Positions 1-5,998 of a DNA stretch of 6,257 bases are shown here, in pieces. How positions within the stretch are numbered: the stretch's first letter is position 1; each line of letters opens with the position of its first letter. The DNA is taken from the NCBI GenBank assembly GCA_937877295.1, contig CALFIV010000167.1, positions 1 through 6,257 on the forward strand, written 5' to 3'. The position numbers were made by a program, and so were the translations under genes. The notes below the pieces were generated by a model. It did not search any database, was not told the DNA's origin, and worked only from the letters and a program-made list of their open reading frames with translations. This DNA comes from an uncultured Clostridia bacterium. Lineage in GTDB: Bacteria > Bacillota_A > Clostridia > Christensenellales > CAG-138.

Positions 1-112
1 CCGCGTTGGTAATTCCCTGGACGATCTCCATGTTGTTGACGTTGAACGCGCCGATCGCGTATCCGCCGTCATAAGCTTTTTTAAACATTTCGGTACTGGT
101 TACGATTGCCAT
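1..112 (-). CDS. fba: Class II fructose-1,6-bisphosphate aldolase, N-terminal part (runs off window)
   Basis: Class II aldolases carry out the reversible, metal-dependent cleavage of fructose-1,6-bisphosphate to dihydroxyacetone phosphate and glyceraldehyde-3-phosphate in cytoplasmic glycolysis and gluconeogenesis. Only 37 codons are visible on the minus strand. They read MAIVTSTEMFKKAYDGGY followed by AIGAFNVNNMEIVQGITNA. The segment GYAIGAFNVNNMEIVQGI is the well-conserved first strand and helix of the class II family (Fba/GatY/KbaY type). The zinc ligands and catalytic residues lie outside the window, so a tagatose-bisphosphate aldolase cannot be formally excluded. The start at 112 is supported by an AAAGGAG ribosome binding site at 120-126 and a strong promoter upstream. 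The gene is divergent from the glycosyltransferase gene. Confidence 0.88.
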   Translation of the reverse strand, partial: MAIVTSTEMFKKAYDGGYAIGAFNVNNMEIVQGITNA

Positions 113-143
113 ATAAAAACTCCTTTGCATAGAATTTAAAGTT

Positions 144-172
144 ATTATATATCCCGCAAAAGGGAATTGCAA
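144..172 (-). promoter_or_regulatory. Promoter of the aldolase gene
   Basis: On the minus strand the -35 hexamer TTGCAA (167-172, four of six matches to TTGACA) is followed by a 17-base spacer and a perfect -10 hexamer TATAAT (plus-strand 144-149). The start codon at 112 lies about 30 bases past the -10, with an AAAGGAG site in between. The layout fits a housekeeping (sigma-A) promoter, as expected for a glycolytic gene. Its -35 hexamer is palindromic and is shared with the opposing promoter. Confidence 0.8.
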
Positions 173-195
173 CCACAACTTTTTTGGGCTATACT
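167..195 (+). promoter_or_regulatory. Promoter of the glycosyltransferase gene
   Basis: On the plus strand the same TTGCAA (167-172) is followed by 17 bases and TATACT (190-195), five of six matches to TATAAT. Predicted transcription starts near 202, downstream of the possible TTG codon at 184 and upstream of the ribosome binding site at 213-217. This supports translation starting at ATG 223. The A/T-rich stretch after position 180 lies inside the spacer. Confidence 0.65.
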
Positions 196-222
196 AAATT
201 AAAAGATACTTTGGAGGCAGAA

Positions 223-1170
223 ATGGCTGAACAGATGCTTTCTTTGATTATCCCCGTCTATTACGAGGAAGAGGTGCTGATGGAGTCGTACGCCCGGATG
301 GATGCGGCGATGCGGGCAACGGGGCATCCATATGAGATCATCTACGTCAACGACGGCAGCCGCGACGGTACGATGAAGGAGCTGCGCACGCTCGCGAAGG
401 ATCATCCCGAAACCGTGAAGGTCTATTCATTCTCGCGCAATTTCGGGCATCAGCTTGCAGTCACCTGTGGAATGGACCACGCCAAGGGCGATGCGCTGAT
501 CATCATCGACGTCGATCTGCAGGACCCGCCCGAGCTCATTCCGAAGATGGTTGAGATGTGGAAGGACGGTGCGGACATTGTTTACGGAAAGCGGCTGAAA
601 CGCAAGGGCGAAACGCTGTTCAAAAAGCTGACCGCCAAGGTCTATTACCGTCTGCTTTCATGGATGAGTGCGTATCCGATTCCGCTCGACACCGGCGATT
701 TCCGGCTCATTGACCGCAAGGTTGCGGACGTCTTCCTGAAGATGCGCGAGCAGGCGCGGTTTTTGCGCGGTATGTCCGCATGGATGGGCTTCGAAGCCGT
801 TCCGATCGAATACGTGCGTGAGGAGCGCGCCGCGGGCAAGACGAAGTATACGCTCAAGAAAATGCTCAAGCTCGCCTGCGACGGAATCTTCAACTTCTCA
901 TCGAAGCCTTTGGAACTGCCGTTCGGCGTCGGGATCGTGCTCGGGGTGCTCGGCGTGCTGGGGCTGATCGCGATGATTGTTCTGACTGCAATCTTCGGCG
1001 CGGCCTGTCCGCAATGGCTCTGGGCGGTCGACGGAGGGCTGCTGCTCTTTGCGCTGCTGTTCGCCTTCATGGGCGTTTACGGCATGTATCTCGGCCGTAT
1101 GTACGACGAATTGAAGGAACGGCCGCTGTATATTGTCGCCGAAGAACTCAATACTGACAGATCCATGTAA
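223..1170 (+). CDS. GtrB/DPM1-like polyprenyl-phosphate glycosyltransferase, GT2 family
   Basis: This is a 315-residue family 2 glycosyltransferase of the type that moves a sugar from a nucleotide donor to undecaprenyl phosphate on the inner membrane face, feeding cell-surface glycan decoration. The GT-A domain starts at once (LSLIIPVYYEEE). NDGSRDGT at residues 43-50 and IIDVDLQDPPE around 94-104 give the nucleotide and metal-binding acidic motif. DTGDFRL (156-162), RFLRG (179-183) and AAGKTKYTL (203-211) are typical of the GtrB/DPM1/ArnC branch. Two hydrophobic helices follow at about 233-258 and 268-290, and the ending YLGRMYDELKERPLY is usual for GtrB-like proteins. Length matches the family. 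ATG 223 was chosen because GGAGG sits 5 bases upstream (213-217); a TTG at 184 lies upstream of the predicted transcript start. The sugar and final acceptor cannot be told from the sequence. No flippase (GtrA-like) gene is adjacent. Confidence 0.9.
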   Translation: MAEQMLSLIIPVYYEEEVLMESYARMDAAMRATGHPYEIIYVNDGSRDGTMKELRTLAKDHPETVKVYSFSRNFGHQLAVTCGMDHAKGDALIIIDVDLQDPPELIPKMVEMWKDGADIVYGKRLKRKGETLFKKLTAKVYYRLLSWMSAYPIPLDTGDFRLIDRKVADVFLKMREQARFLRGMSAWMGFEAVPIEYVREERAAGKTKYTLKKMLKLACDGIFNFSSKPLELPFGVGIVLGVLGVLGLIAMIVLTAIFGAACPQWLWAVDGGLLLFALLFAFMGVYGMYLGRMYDELKERPLYIVAEELNTDRSM

Positions 1171-1182
1171 AATGATCGCAGC

Positions 1183-1216
1183 CACGCGTCCCAATACGGG
1201 GCGCGTGCTTGACTTT
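1183..1216 (+). terminator. Probable intrinsic terminator after the glycosyltransferase gene
   Basis: A 10-base-pair stem pairs 1183-1192 (CACGCGTCCC) with 1198-1207 (GGGGCGCGTG) around the loop AATAC, with one G-T wobble. It begins 12 bases after the stop codon. The tail CTTGACTTT is only modestly T-rich, so termination may be partial. The tail overlaps the -35 hexamer of the next promoter. Confidence 0.6.
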
Positions 1217-1237
1217 ATAGGATAGAAATAGTATACT
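1209..1237 (+). promoter_or_regulatory. Promoter of the mscS-like gene and its downstream genes
   Basis: TTGACT (1209-1214, five of six consensus matches), a 17-base spacer and TATACT (1232-1237, five of six) form a near-consensus vegetative promoter. It starts directly after the terminator stem and lies about 30 bases before the start codon. The genes that follow overlap or lie close together, so this promoter probably drives the channel gene and at least the first surface protein. Confidence 0.75.
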
Positions 1238-1267
1238 ATTATTGATCAATCATGGGAGGATATGTTC

Positions 1268-2170
1268 ATGAAATCGGAGAAATCTCGCAGCGTCAGCAAT
1301 AAGTACAGAGTGCTGATTCGCGCCGTCGTATTGGCGGTCATTGCCGCTTTGATTTATTTCATCGGACGCAAGCTGAATATCTTTCAGGAGTTCCCGAAGT
1401 TTCAGCTGAACGGGAAGGTCGCGCTGCGTGGCATTTTGATTCTACTGCTGCTGTTTGCGGGCGAGGGCATTCTGCATTTTGTACTGTGCCTGTTCCAGCC
1501 GAAAAGCAATCGCGTACGCACGCTGATCTCACTGACGAAAAACATCCTGCGCTATGCGGTTATTATCGCGGGCATCTGCGTGGCGCTGACGATCTTCAAC
1601 GTCGATATCGTGACGATCCTTGCCGGCTTGGGAATCTTGGCCCTGATCATCGGCTTCGGCGCTGAGAGCCTGATCGCCGACATCGTCACCGGTATGTTCA
1701 TCCTGATCGACAATCAGTACAACATCGGCGACATCATTGAGGTCGACGGCTTCCGCGGCATCGTAACCGAAATCAACGTCCGGTCCACGGTGCTGACCGA
1801 CGTCGGAGGAAATGTCAAGATCATTAACAATTCCGATATGAAGAATATCCTGAATCGCTCGGACAACACCTCGAAGTCGGTTGCGGAGTTCCCGATCCCG
1901 TACGAGACCGATCTCGTCGCGCTGGAAAAGCACATCCCGGCGCTGCTTGAGAAGATCTATCGGGATAATCAACCGCTGATGTGCAGCATGCCGGAGTATC
2001 TCGGCGTTGACAAGCTCGACGACAGCGCGGTCATGCTGAAGTTCATCGTCGAGGTTGCCGAAGGAAACATCTATGCGGGTGCGCGCGCGCTCAACCATGA
2101 CCTGTATATCGGTATGCGCGAGCTCGGTGTCGAAGTCCCGTTCCCGCAGATCGACGTTCACCAGAAATGA
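1268..2170 (+). CDS. Small-conductance mechanosensitive channel, MscS family
   Basis: MscS-family channels open when membrane tension rises and release solutes during osmotic downshock. This 300-residue protein is close to the 286 residues of E. coli MscS. It has hydrophobic helices near residues 15-32, 53-76 and 94-110. A pore-lining helix follows at about 113-146 with the Gly/Ala-rich packing pattern ILAGLGILALIIGFGAESL. The conserved beta-domain sequence DNQYNIGDIIEVDGFRG then leads to the C-terminal alpha/beta vestibule (VEVPFPQIDVHQK). Two starts are possible, 1262 and 1268. GGGAGG at 1254-1259 lies 8 bases from ATG 1268 but only 2 from ATG 1262, so 1268 is preferred. The stop codon overlaps the next start as ATGA (2167-2170), suggesting translational coupling. 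Which MscS subfamily it belongs to, and whether it carries ions other than in osmotic emergency, is not visible. Confidence 0.93.
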   Translation: MKSEKSRSVSNKYRVLIRAVVLAVIAALIYFIGRKLNIFQEFPKFQLNGKVALRGILILLLLFAGEGILHFVLCLFQPKSNRVRTLISLTKNILRYAVIIAGICVALTIFNVDIVTILAGLGILALIIGFGAESLIADIVTGMFILIDNQYNIGDIIEVDGFRGIVTEINVRSTVLTDVGGNVKIINNSDMKNILNRSDNTSKSVAEFPIPYETDLVALEKHIPALLEKIYRDNQPLMCSMPEYLGVDKLDDSAVMLKFIVEVAEGNIYAGARALNHDLYIGMRELGVEVPFPQIDVHQK

Positions 2171-3852
2171 GAAAGCGGGTTCATGAACTGAACCAAATAC
2201 CGACAGAATTCCATGAGGACGGCGCGCCGGAGTTTCCGGAGCTGCCCGATGAATTCAATCGCTTCCCGCGGCCGTCAAAGCCGAAGGAGGAACGCTCAAA
2301 GCTGCGTAAAATCATGCTGTATCTGGCTGCTGCGGGCGTGGTTGTGCTCGGCGTGCTGTCGCCGAAAGCGCAGCCGGCCGTCCCCATAGAGGAGACTCCG
2401 TCGCCGACCGTGCAGACCGAAACTGCAACGCCTGTTCCGACGCCCACGCCGACCGCAACGCCGACGCCCACGCCGGAGTCCTTAACCGGCATGATTCACA
2501 TCGTTGTGTATTCTGATATTCTTGATATCGAAGCTGCCATGGCGGGGGAACCGGCAAACCGGATTCTTGCGGAAGAAACGTTCAACGCCGAGTCGTTTGA
2601 TCGATATACGCTGCCGGACCTTCCGACACGGAACGGCTATACGGCGCTCGGTTACGCTCTGTTTGCCGGCGACAGCGAGGCATATCTCATTGATCTGTAT
2701 TTCGGAAGAATTACACCGCACGCGATCGGCTCGGTCGCGCTGACCGACGTGGTGACCGCACAGGATCTTGCGATCGTACCGATCAACGATGAGGGCGTGC
2801 ATGAAGCGGAAATTCATACGGTATGGCTGGAAGACGACAGCATCTTTGTGCTTGAGTTCTATGACGAGGGGCTGTTCGGCACGTACCATGTCGGCTTCCC
2901 GATGGACTCCGAAGGGTTGCTGTATCTTGCGGCATTCCCGACGCCGGAACGCGAAAACGCAACGTTCGTCGGCTGGTGCGACAGCAACGGAAATCCGGTC
3001 GATGCGGTAACGTATTTCGACTTCTTTGAACCGCTTCCCGACGCAAAAACGCTGGAGAATCGCGATTGGAGCAAGGATGTCCCGTGCAGGCTGTACGCCA
3101 TGTGGTCCGACGGATCAGGCGGGGTACCCGAATCGCAGCCGGACTGTCAGGTCGTCTATTTCTTCACGCATTCGGTCTGTCACGGCGTGGTGATCCTCAC
3201 CGATCCGGCGCAGACGGCAGCCGTGCATGTGCGCCTCCGGTCCGAACAGCTGCAGGACAGCGTGTTCGAGGATGACTGGACGGCGGAGGAGATCGCCGCA
3301 GGCAAGAAGGAATATTTCGGCATCGACCTCAACAGCTTCTACGGCAGTCATCTTGCCGAGATCGAAGCGCTCGGCGATGCGTTCGGTCCTCCGGTCATGG
3401 AAGCGACCGTGACCTATTCGACGGCGGCCGGAATGCAAACCGTCATACGGCAGTCGGATCCGGCGGAAGAGGAATACATCAGCATCGAGTATCACGACGA
3501 CGGCGCAGAGCCGGACGACTATACGTTCCCCGGCTGTTTCACCGCCTGGGCATACAGCACGCAGAAGGAAACGCTGCAGTTTACGACGGACCCGAACAAG
3601 GAGCTTGCACCCGGCGAGATCTGCGTGACCGTCACGGTCGACGGCGAGCGCATTCCCGATGCGCTGTGCCGCGTGGAAAAGCGGGAGGAAACGTTTGAGT
3701 ACGACGGCGGGACCTTTACGGATCGCACGTTCATCTTCGTCATGCAGCGGCCGGAAAGCTTCCCGGCGCACGCGACCGCGCAGATCACGATCACCGAACG
3801 GCTGGCGAACTTTGATTACATCTGGGAGAGAACAGAGACGTTGAATTACTGA
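2167..3852 (+). CDS. Membrane-anchored surface protein with Pro/Thr stalk and InlB-like repeats, function unknown
   Basis: I do not recognise a named family for this 561-residue protein. It has no cleavable signal peptide. A short tail (1-48, with ELNQIPTEF and LPDEFNRF) ends in the basic SKLRK, then a single membrane helix lies at about 49-66, so the N-terminus should be cytoplasmic and the rest outside. Residues about 74-103 form a Pro/Thr-rich stalk (TPVPTPTPTATPTPTP). The ectodomain begins at GMIHIVVYSD (about 109) and contains two stretches resembling InlB/Listeria-Bacteroides repeats, YTLPDLPTRNGYTALGY and YLAAFPTPERENATFVGWC (FVGWC at 267-271). The remainder is strand-rich and ends without a sortase motif. 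No enzyme motif is visible. The start has no upstream Shine-Dalgarno sequence but overlaps the channel stop codon (ATGA), so expression probably depends on ribosomes finishing the channel gene. A paralogue follows immediately. A role in the envelope, perhaps adhesion or wall sensing, is inference only. Confidence 0.75.
   Translation: MRKRVHELNQIPTEFHEDGAPEFPELPDEFNRFPRPSKPKEERSKLRKIMLYLAAAGVVVLGVLSPKAQPAVPIEETPSPTVQTETATPVPTPTPTATPTPTPESLTGMIHIVVYSDILDIEAAMAGEPANRILAEETFNAESFDRYTLPDLPTRNGYTALGYALFAGDSEAYLIDLYFGRITPHAIGSVALTDVVTAQDLAIVPINDEGVHEAEIHTVWLEDDSIFVLEFYDEGLFGTYHVGFPMDSEGLLYLAAFPTPERENATFVGWCDSNGNPVDAVTYFDFFEPLPDAKTLENRDWSKDVPCRLYAMWSDGSGGVPESQPDCQVVYFFTHSVCHGVVILTDPAQTAAVHVRLRSEQLQDSVFEDDWTAEEIAAGKKEYFGIDLNSFYGSHLAEIEALGDAFGPPVMEATVTYSTAAGMQTVIRQSDPAEEEYISIEYHDDGAEPDDYTFPGCFTAWAYSTQKETLQFTTDPNKELAPGEICVTVTVDGERIPDALCRVEKREETFEYDGGTFTDRTFIFVMQRPESFPAHATAQITITERLANFDYIWERTETLNY
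2437..2475 (+). repeat. 15-base direct repeat coding the Pro/Thr stalk
   Basis: CCGACGCCCACGCCG occurs at 2437-2451 and again at 2461-2475, in the same reading phase, coding alternating Thr and Pro. Such repeats let the stalk change length by slippage or recombination. The stalk of the downstream paralogue (4200-4270) is also Pro/Thr-rich but without this exact repeat. Confidence 0.7.
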
Positions 3853-3860
3853 TCGGCAAA

Positions 3861-3880
3861 CGGCGGGAAGGAAGCCGCCG
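3861..3880 (+). promoter_or_regulatory. Small hairpin with purine-rich loop between the two paralogues
   Basis: CGGCGG (3861-3866) pairs perfectly with CCGCCG (3875-3880) around the loop GAAGGAAG, which looks like a Shine-Dalgarno sequence. It has no T-tract, so it is not a terminator. It may mark an mRNA processing or translation control point, or simply present the ribosome binding sequence in a loop. Confidence 0.4.
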
Positions 3881-3910
3881 ATGAGATTCGGTTATGAGAA
3901 AACGCATTGA
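3881..3910 (+). CDS. Possible 9-codon upstream ORF overlapping the second surface-protein start
   Basis: ATG 3881 opens a nine-residue reading frame (MRFGYEKTH, stop 3908-3910). It is 8 bases downstream of AAGGA (3868-3872), a normal ribosome binding distance. It runs across the ATG at 3894 in another frame and stops 14 bases beyond it. The main start at 3894 has no good Shine-Dalgarno sequence of its own, so translation might depend on ribosomes ending the short frame and restarting. Very short frames occur by chance, so this is tentative. Confidence 0.25.
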   Translation: MRFGYEKTH

Positions 3911-5711
3911 TGAGCTCAATCAAATACCGCCGGAGTTTTCGGACGATCGTGTCAAGGAGTTTACACCTCCGCCCGATGAATTCAATCGCTTTGCGCCGGT
4001 CAAAACGCCCGCGGCCGAAAAGAAGCCTTCCGCCGTGCGTAAGGTCATGCTGTATCTGGCCTCGGCAGGTCTGGTGACCCTCGGCGTGATTTCACCGGTC
4101 ATCGCGGTAAACGAACCGGAGGAAACGGTGACGGTTCAGGCAACGTCTACGCCCGAACAGGGCGACAGCACACAGGTATTCGCGCCGCAGGGATCGATCG
4201 AACAGACGCCCGCGCCGACAGAATTGCCCACGCCCGCGCCCACCGAAACGCCAATGCCGACGGAGATGCCGCCTCTGGAGGGACTGATTCACATCGTGGT
4301 TTACTCGGAGTTTGACCCGTGGTACGTGACGCAGGGCGACTATCCGGAGCATATTCTTGCAGAGGAAACGCTCGACGCGTCGACATTTACCGAGTACACA
4401 TTGCCGCCGCTGCCGACAGCAGAGGGCTATACGGCGCTTGGCTACGTGCTGCTGGCAAACAGCGGTATGGAATACCTCGAAAACCTGTACTTTGATCATG
4501 CCGATCCGCATCCGATCGGATCGGTCGCACTCGGAAAAACGCTGACAGCCGGCGATCTCGGGATCGTGTCACAGCGTATCGAGGGCGTCTATGAAGCGGA
4601 GATCCATGTTGTCTGGCTGGTCGAACAAAGCGACTTTTGTCTGCAATTCTATGACGACGGTTTATTCGGGCAATACTATACCACTTTCCCGGGTTGGTCC
4701 GAACAGCTTTGCTACCTTGCGCCGTTCCCGCAGCCGACGCGTCCGGATAAGACGTTCGCCGGCTGGTGCGACGCCGACGGCACCGGACACTGGGGCAATC
4801 TCGGCGACGGCGTGGTCGTGGGTCTGGAGGACGGCTCCTCCGCCGCGGGCATTGCCTCCGGCGAGGCGTCCGGCGAGGCCAGCTATGTGGACGGCGAATA
4901 CGTCGTCTGGGAGAACTACCCCTACGGCGACCTGGAAAGCCAGACCTTCAACGCCAAATTCAAGGAGCAGCCCGGCGCGCGCCCGGTGTTGATCGCTGTC
5001 CCCGGCGGTGCGTTCCGCTTCGTGGACAACGGCCACCTCAGCAACATCTACGACTATTGGGTGGAACAGGGCTACCTCGTGGTGCAGCTCAATTACACCA
5101 CAGGCGCGAACGCCTATGAGCAGACCGTCGAGGACGTGAAGAGCGGCATCCAGTATGTGGTGGACAACGCCGACGTGCTCCACGCGGACGTGGACAACAT
5201 CACGGTCCTCGGCTGCTCCGCGGGCGGCTACCTCGCCTCGCTCATCAACGGTACGAGTTCGCTCCGCACGGACTTCTTCCCGTGCGTCTCGTTCACGCTC
5301 CTCAAGCCCGCGCCCGACATCGCCTCGGCGATAGCGGACGCGAAGGAGGCGGAGGCCAAGGCGATTCCGTTCAGGATGCTCGCTATCTCGCGTTCTGCGA
5401 GCGGCTTCGCGAACATCATAGACCATGCCGTCAACTCCATCATGCTTTCGGGCGAGACGGTGCAGTTCGTCCTCCCGACCGCCGTCGCGGGCCGGGCGAG
5501 GTCGTTCATCCTCCGCATCACGATGGCCGCCGCGACGGAGTGGGGCTTCCCTCCGTCGACGCTCGTCTTCGAGAGCGACGACGAGGACGTATTCGGCGAG
5601 ATCGAGGCCGGCGCGACGGCGACGCTGGTGTTCTCCGAGGTTTCGGCGGACAGGTTCCTCGTCTCGCGCAAGGACGCGAAGGCGGTCGATAAGCCGACGC
5701 CGGAAATCTGA
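3894..5711 (+). CDS. Mosaic ORF: anchored surface protein fused to a hydrolase fragment and a phage-like segment
   Basis: The 605-residue ORF has three unlike parts. Residues 1 to about 296 parallel the preceding gene: cytoplasmic motifs ELNQIPPEF and PPDEFNRF, basic VRK, membrane helix about 51-72, Pro/Thr stalk about 80-128, then an ectodomain (LIHIVVYSEF, GYTALGYVLL, FAGWCDADG). In the middle of the InlB-like repeat, similarity to the paralogue stops. Residues about 297-452 are an alpha/beta-hydrolase fragment with the linker SGEASGEAS, a PGGAF oxyanion-type loop and nucleophile motif GCSAGG (Ser442). No Asp/His end of the triad follows. From about 453 the protein is unrelated, strand-rich and phage-like in style, with CTC leucine and AGG arginine codons. 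No frameshift or stop occurs at either join. Start 3894 is set by similarity to the paralogue; no clear ribosome binding site precedes it. A working protein seems unlikely unless the fusion is real; an assembly chimera is the main alternative. Confidence 0.6.
   Translation: MRKRIDELNQIPPEFSDDRVKEFTPPPDEFNRFAPVKTPAAEKKPSAVRKVMLYLASAGLVTLGVISPVIAVNEPEETVTVQATSTPEQGDSTQVFAPQGSIEQTPAPTELPTPAPTETPMPTEMPPLEGLIHIVVYSEFDPWYVTQGDYPEHILAEETLDASTFTEYTLPPLPTAEGYTALGYVLLANSGMEYLENLYFDHADPHPIGSVALGKTLTAGDLGIVSQRIEGVYEAEIHVVWLVEQSDFCLQFYDDGLFGQYYTTFPGWSEQLCYLAPFPQPTRPDKTFAGWCDADGTGHWGNLGDGVVVGLEDGSSAAGIASGEASGEASYVDGEYVVWENYPYGDLESQTFNAKFKEQPGARPVLIAVPGGAFRFVDNGHLSNIYDYWVEQGYLVVQLNYTTGANAYEQTVEDVKSGIQYVVDNADVLHADVDNITVLGCSAGGYLASLINGTSSLRTDFFPCVSFTLLKPAPDIASAIADAKEAEAKAIPFRMLAISRSASGFANIIDHAVNSIMLSGETVQFVLPTAVAGRARSFILRITMAAATEWGFPPSTLVFESDDEDVFGEIEAGATATLVFSEVSADRFLVSRKDAKAVDKPTPEI
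4779..5250 (+). other. Carboxylesterase-like alpha/beta-hydrolase fragment within the mosaic ORF
   Basis: This stretch codes a Gly/Ser/Glu linker (GIASGEASGEAS) and then the first half of an alpha/beta-hydrolase of the esterase/lipase type. VLIAVPGGAFRF resembles the HGG-type oxyanion strand. GYLVVQLNY is the next core strand, EQTVEDVKSGIQYVVDNAD the helix before the nucleophile strand, and ITVLGCSAGGYLASL the nucleophile elbow with Ser at 5217-5219. Related enzymes carry on for roughly another 100 residues with the Asp and His of the triad; here the sequence changes to something unrelated a few codons past the elbow. Base use is more C-ending than upstream. The left boundary could be anywhere from about 4779 to 4840. 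Confidence 0.65.
5253..5711 (+). other. C-terminal part of an unrecognised, probably phage-derived protein
   Basis: About 150 residues from LRTDFFPCVSFTLLKP to the stop do not continue the hydrolase fold and do not match the surface-protein paralogue. They include an Ala-rich helix (DIASAIADAKEAEAKA) and strand-rich stretches (TVQFVLPTAVAGRARSFILR, FGEIEAGATATLVFSEVSAD). Of 10 leucines, 8 are CTC, and 3 of 8 arginines are AGG; in the first 296 residues of the same ORF 12 of 25 leucines are CTG and no arginine is AGG. The two genes that follow share this style and orientation. The style suggests a tail or capsid-associated structural protein, but no named family is recognised. Its own N-terminus is missing. 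Confidence 0.45.
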
Positions 5712-5728
5712 CACGAAAGGAATGACCG

Positions 5729-5998
5729 ATGAAAACACAGATCGACTGCTACGGGTTCGAGGCGACGAGCGAGCATTTCCAGAAGCGGAGGCTCGAGGCG
5801 CACCTCGTGAAGAACGACGGCGGAATCGTCTATGTGTGCTTCGGCCCGGACGACCCGAGGCCGATACACAGGATAGACAAAGACCCGGACGGATGCGTCC
5901 GCGTCATGTGGGCATACGGCAGATGGGCGGACGCCGAAGACCTCGCCTATGTGCCTATCAACGAGACTTTGCTCGTTGATGGGAGGGATGAGGTATGA
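5729..5998 (+). CDS. Small hypothetical protein in a phage-like gene cluster
   Basis: This 89-residue protein is soluble-looking, with no membrane segment or signal peptide. It is rich in charged and aromatic residues (GGIVYVCFGPDDPRP, CVRVMWAYGRWADAEDLAYV). I do not recognise a family. The start at 5729 is supported by GAAAGG at 5715-5720, eight bases upstream, and lies 17 bases after the preceding stop. The competing ATG at 5722 is only one base from that site and its frame is not protein-like. The last codons run into the G-rich repeat tract, so the C-terminus (VDGRDEV) may be set by that repeat. Small co-directional genes of this size are typical between phage head and tail genes; that role is inference. 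Confidence 0.6.
   Translation: MKTQIDCYGFEATSEHFQKRRLEAHLVKNDGGIVYVCFGPDDPRPIHRIDKDPDGCVRVMWAYGRWADAEDLAYVPINETLLVDGRDEV

Noticed and set aside
184..222. TTG start at 184 extending the glycosyltransferase by 13 residues
   Set aside because: The codons overlap the -10 hexamer TATACT (190-195), no ribosome binding site precedes TTG 184, and GGAGG at 213-217 is properly placed for ATG 223, where similarity to the family also begins.
1262..1267. ATG 1262 as start of the MscS-like channel
   Set aside because: It is only 2 bases from GGGAGG; ATG 1268 is 8 bases away, a normal spacing. The two-residue difference does not affect the call.
1529..2161. Minus-strand open frame opposite the channel gene
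   Set aside because: It is the antisense shadow of a clear MscS gene, with an Asp/Val/Arg-rich product.
3853..3893. Terminator between the two paralogous genes
   Set aside because: The hairpin at 3861-3880 has no T-tract after it, and no promoter was seen upstream of the second gene, so read-through is more likely.
4662..5738. Long minus-strand open frame (358 codons) across the mosaic region
   Set aside because: Its product is dominated by Arg, Glu, Asp, Val and Ala in low-complexity runs, typical of the antisense of GC-rich coding DNA, and there is no ribosome binding site. The plus frame shows recognisable motifs.
5722..5979. ATG 5722 as start of an alternative small gene
   Set aside because: It lies one base from the ribosome binding site, and the encoded product is Arg-rich and not protein-like compared with the 5729 frame.
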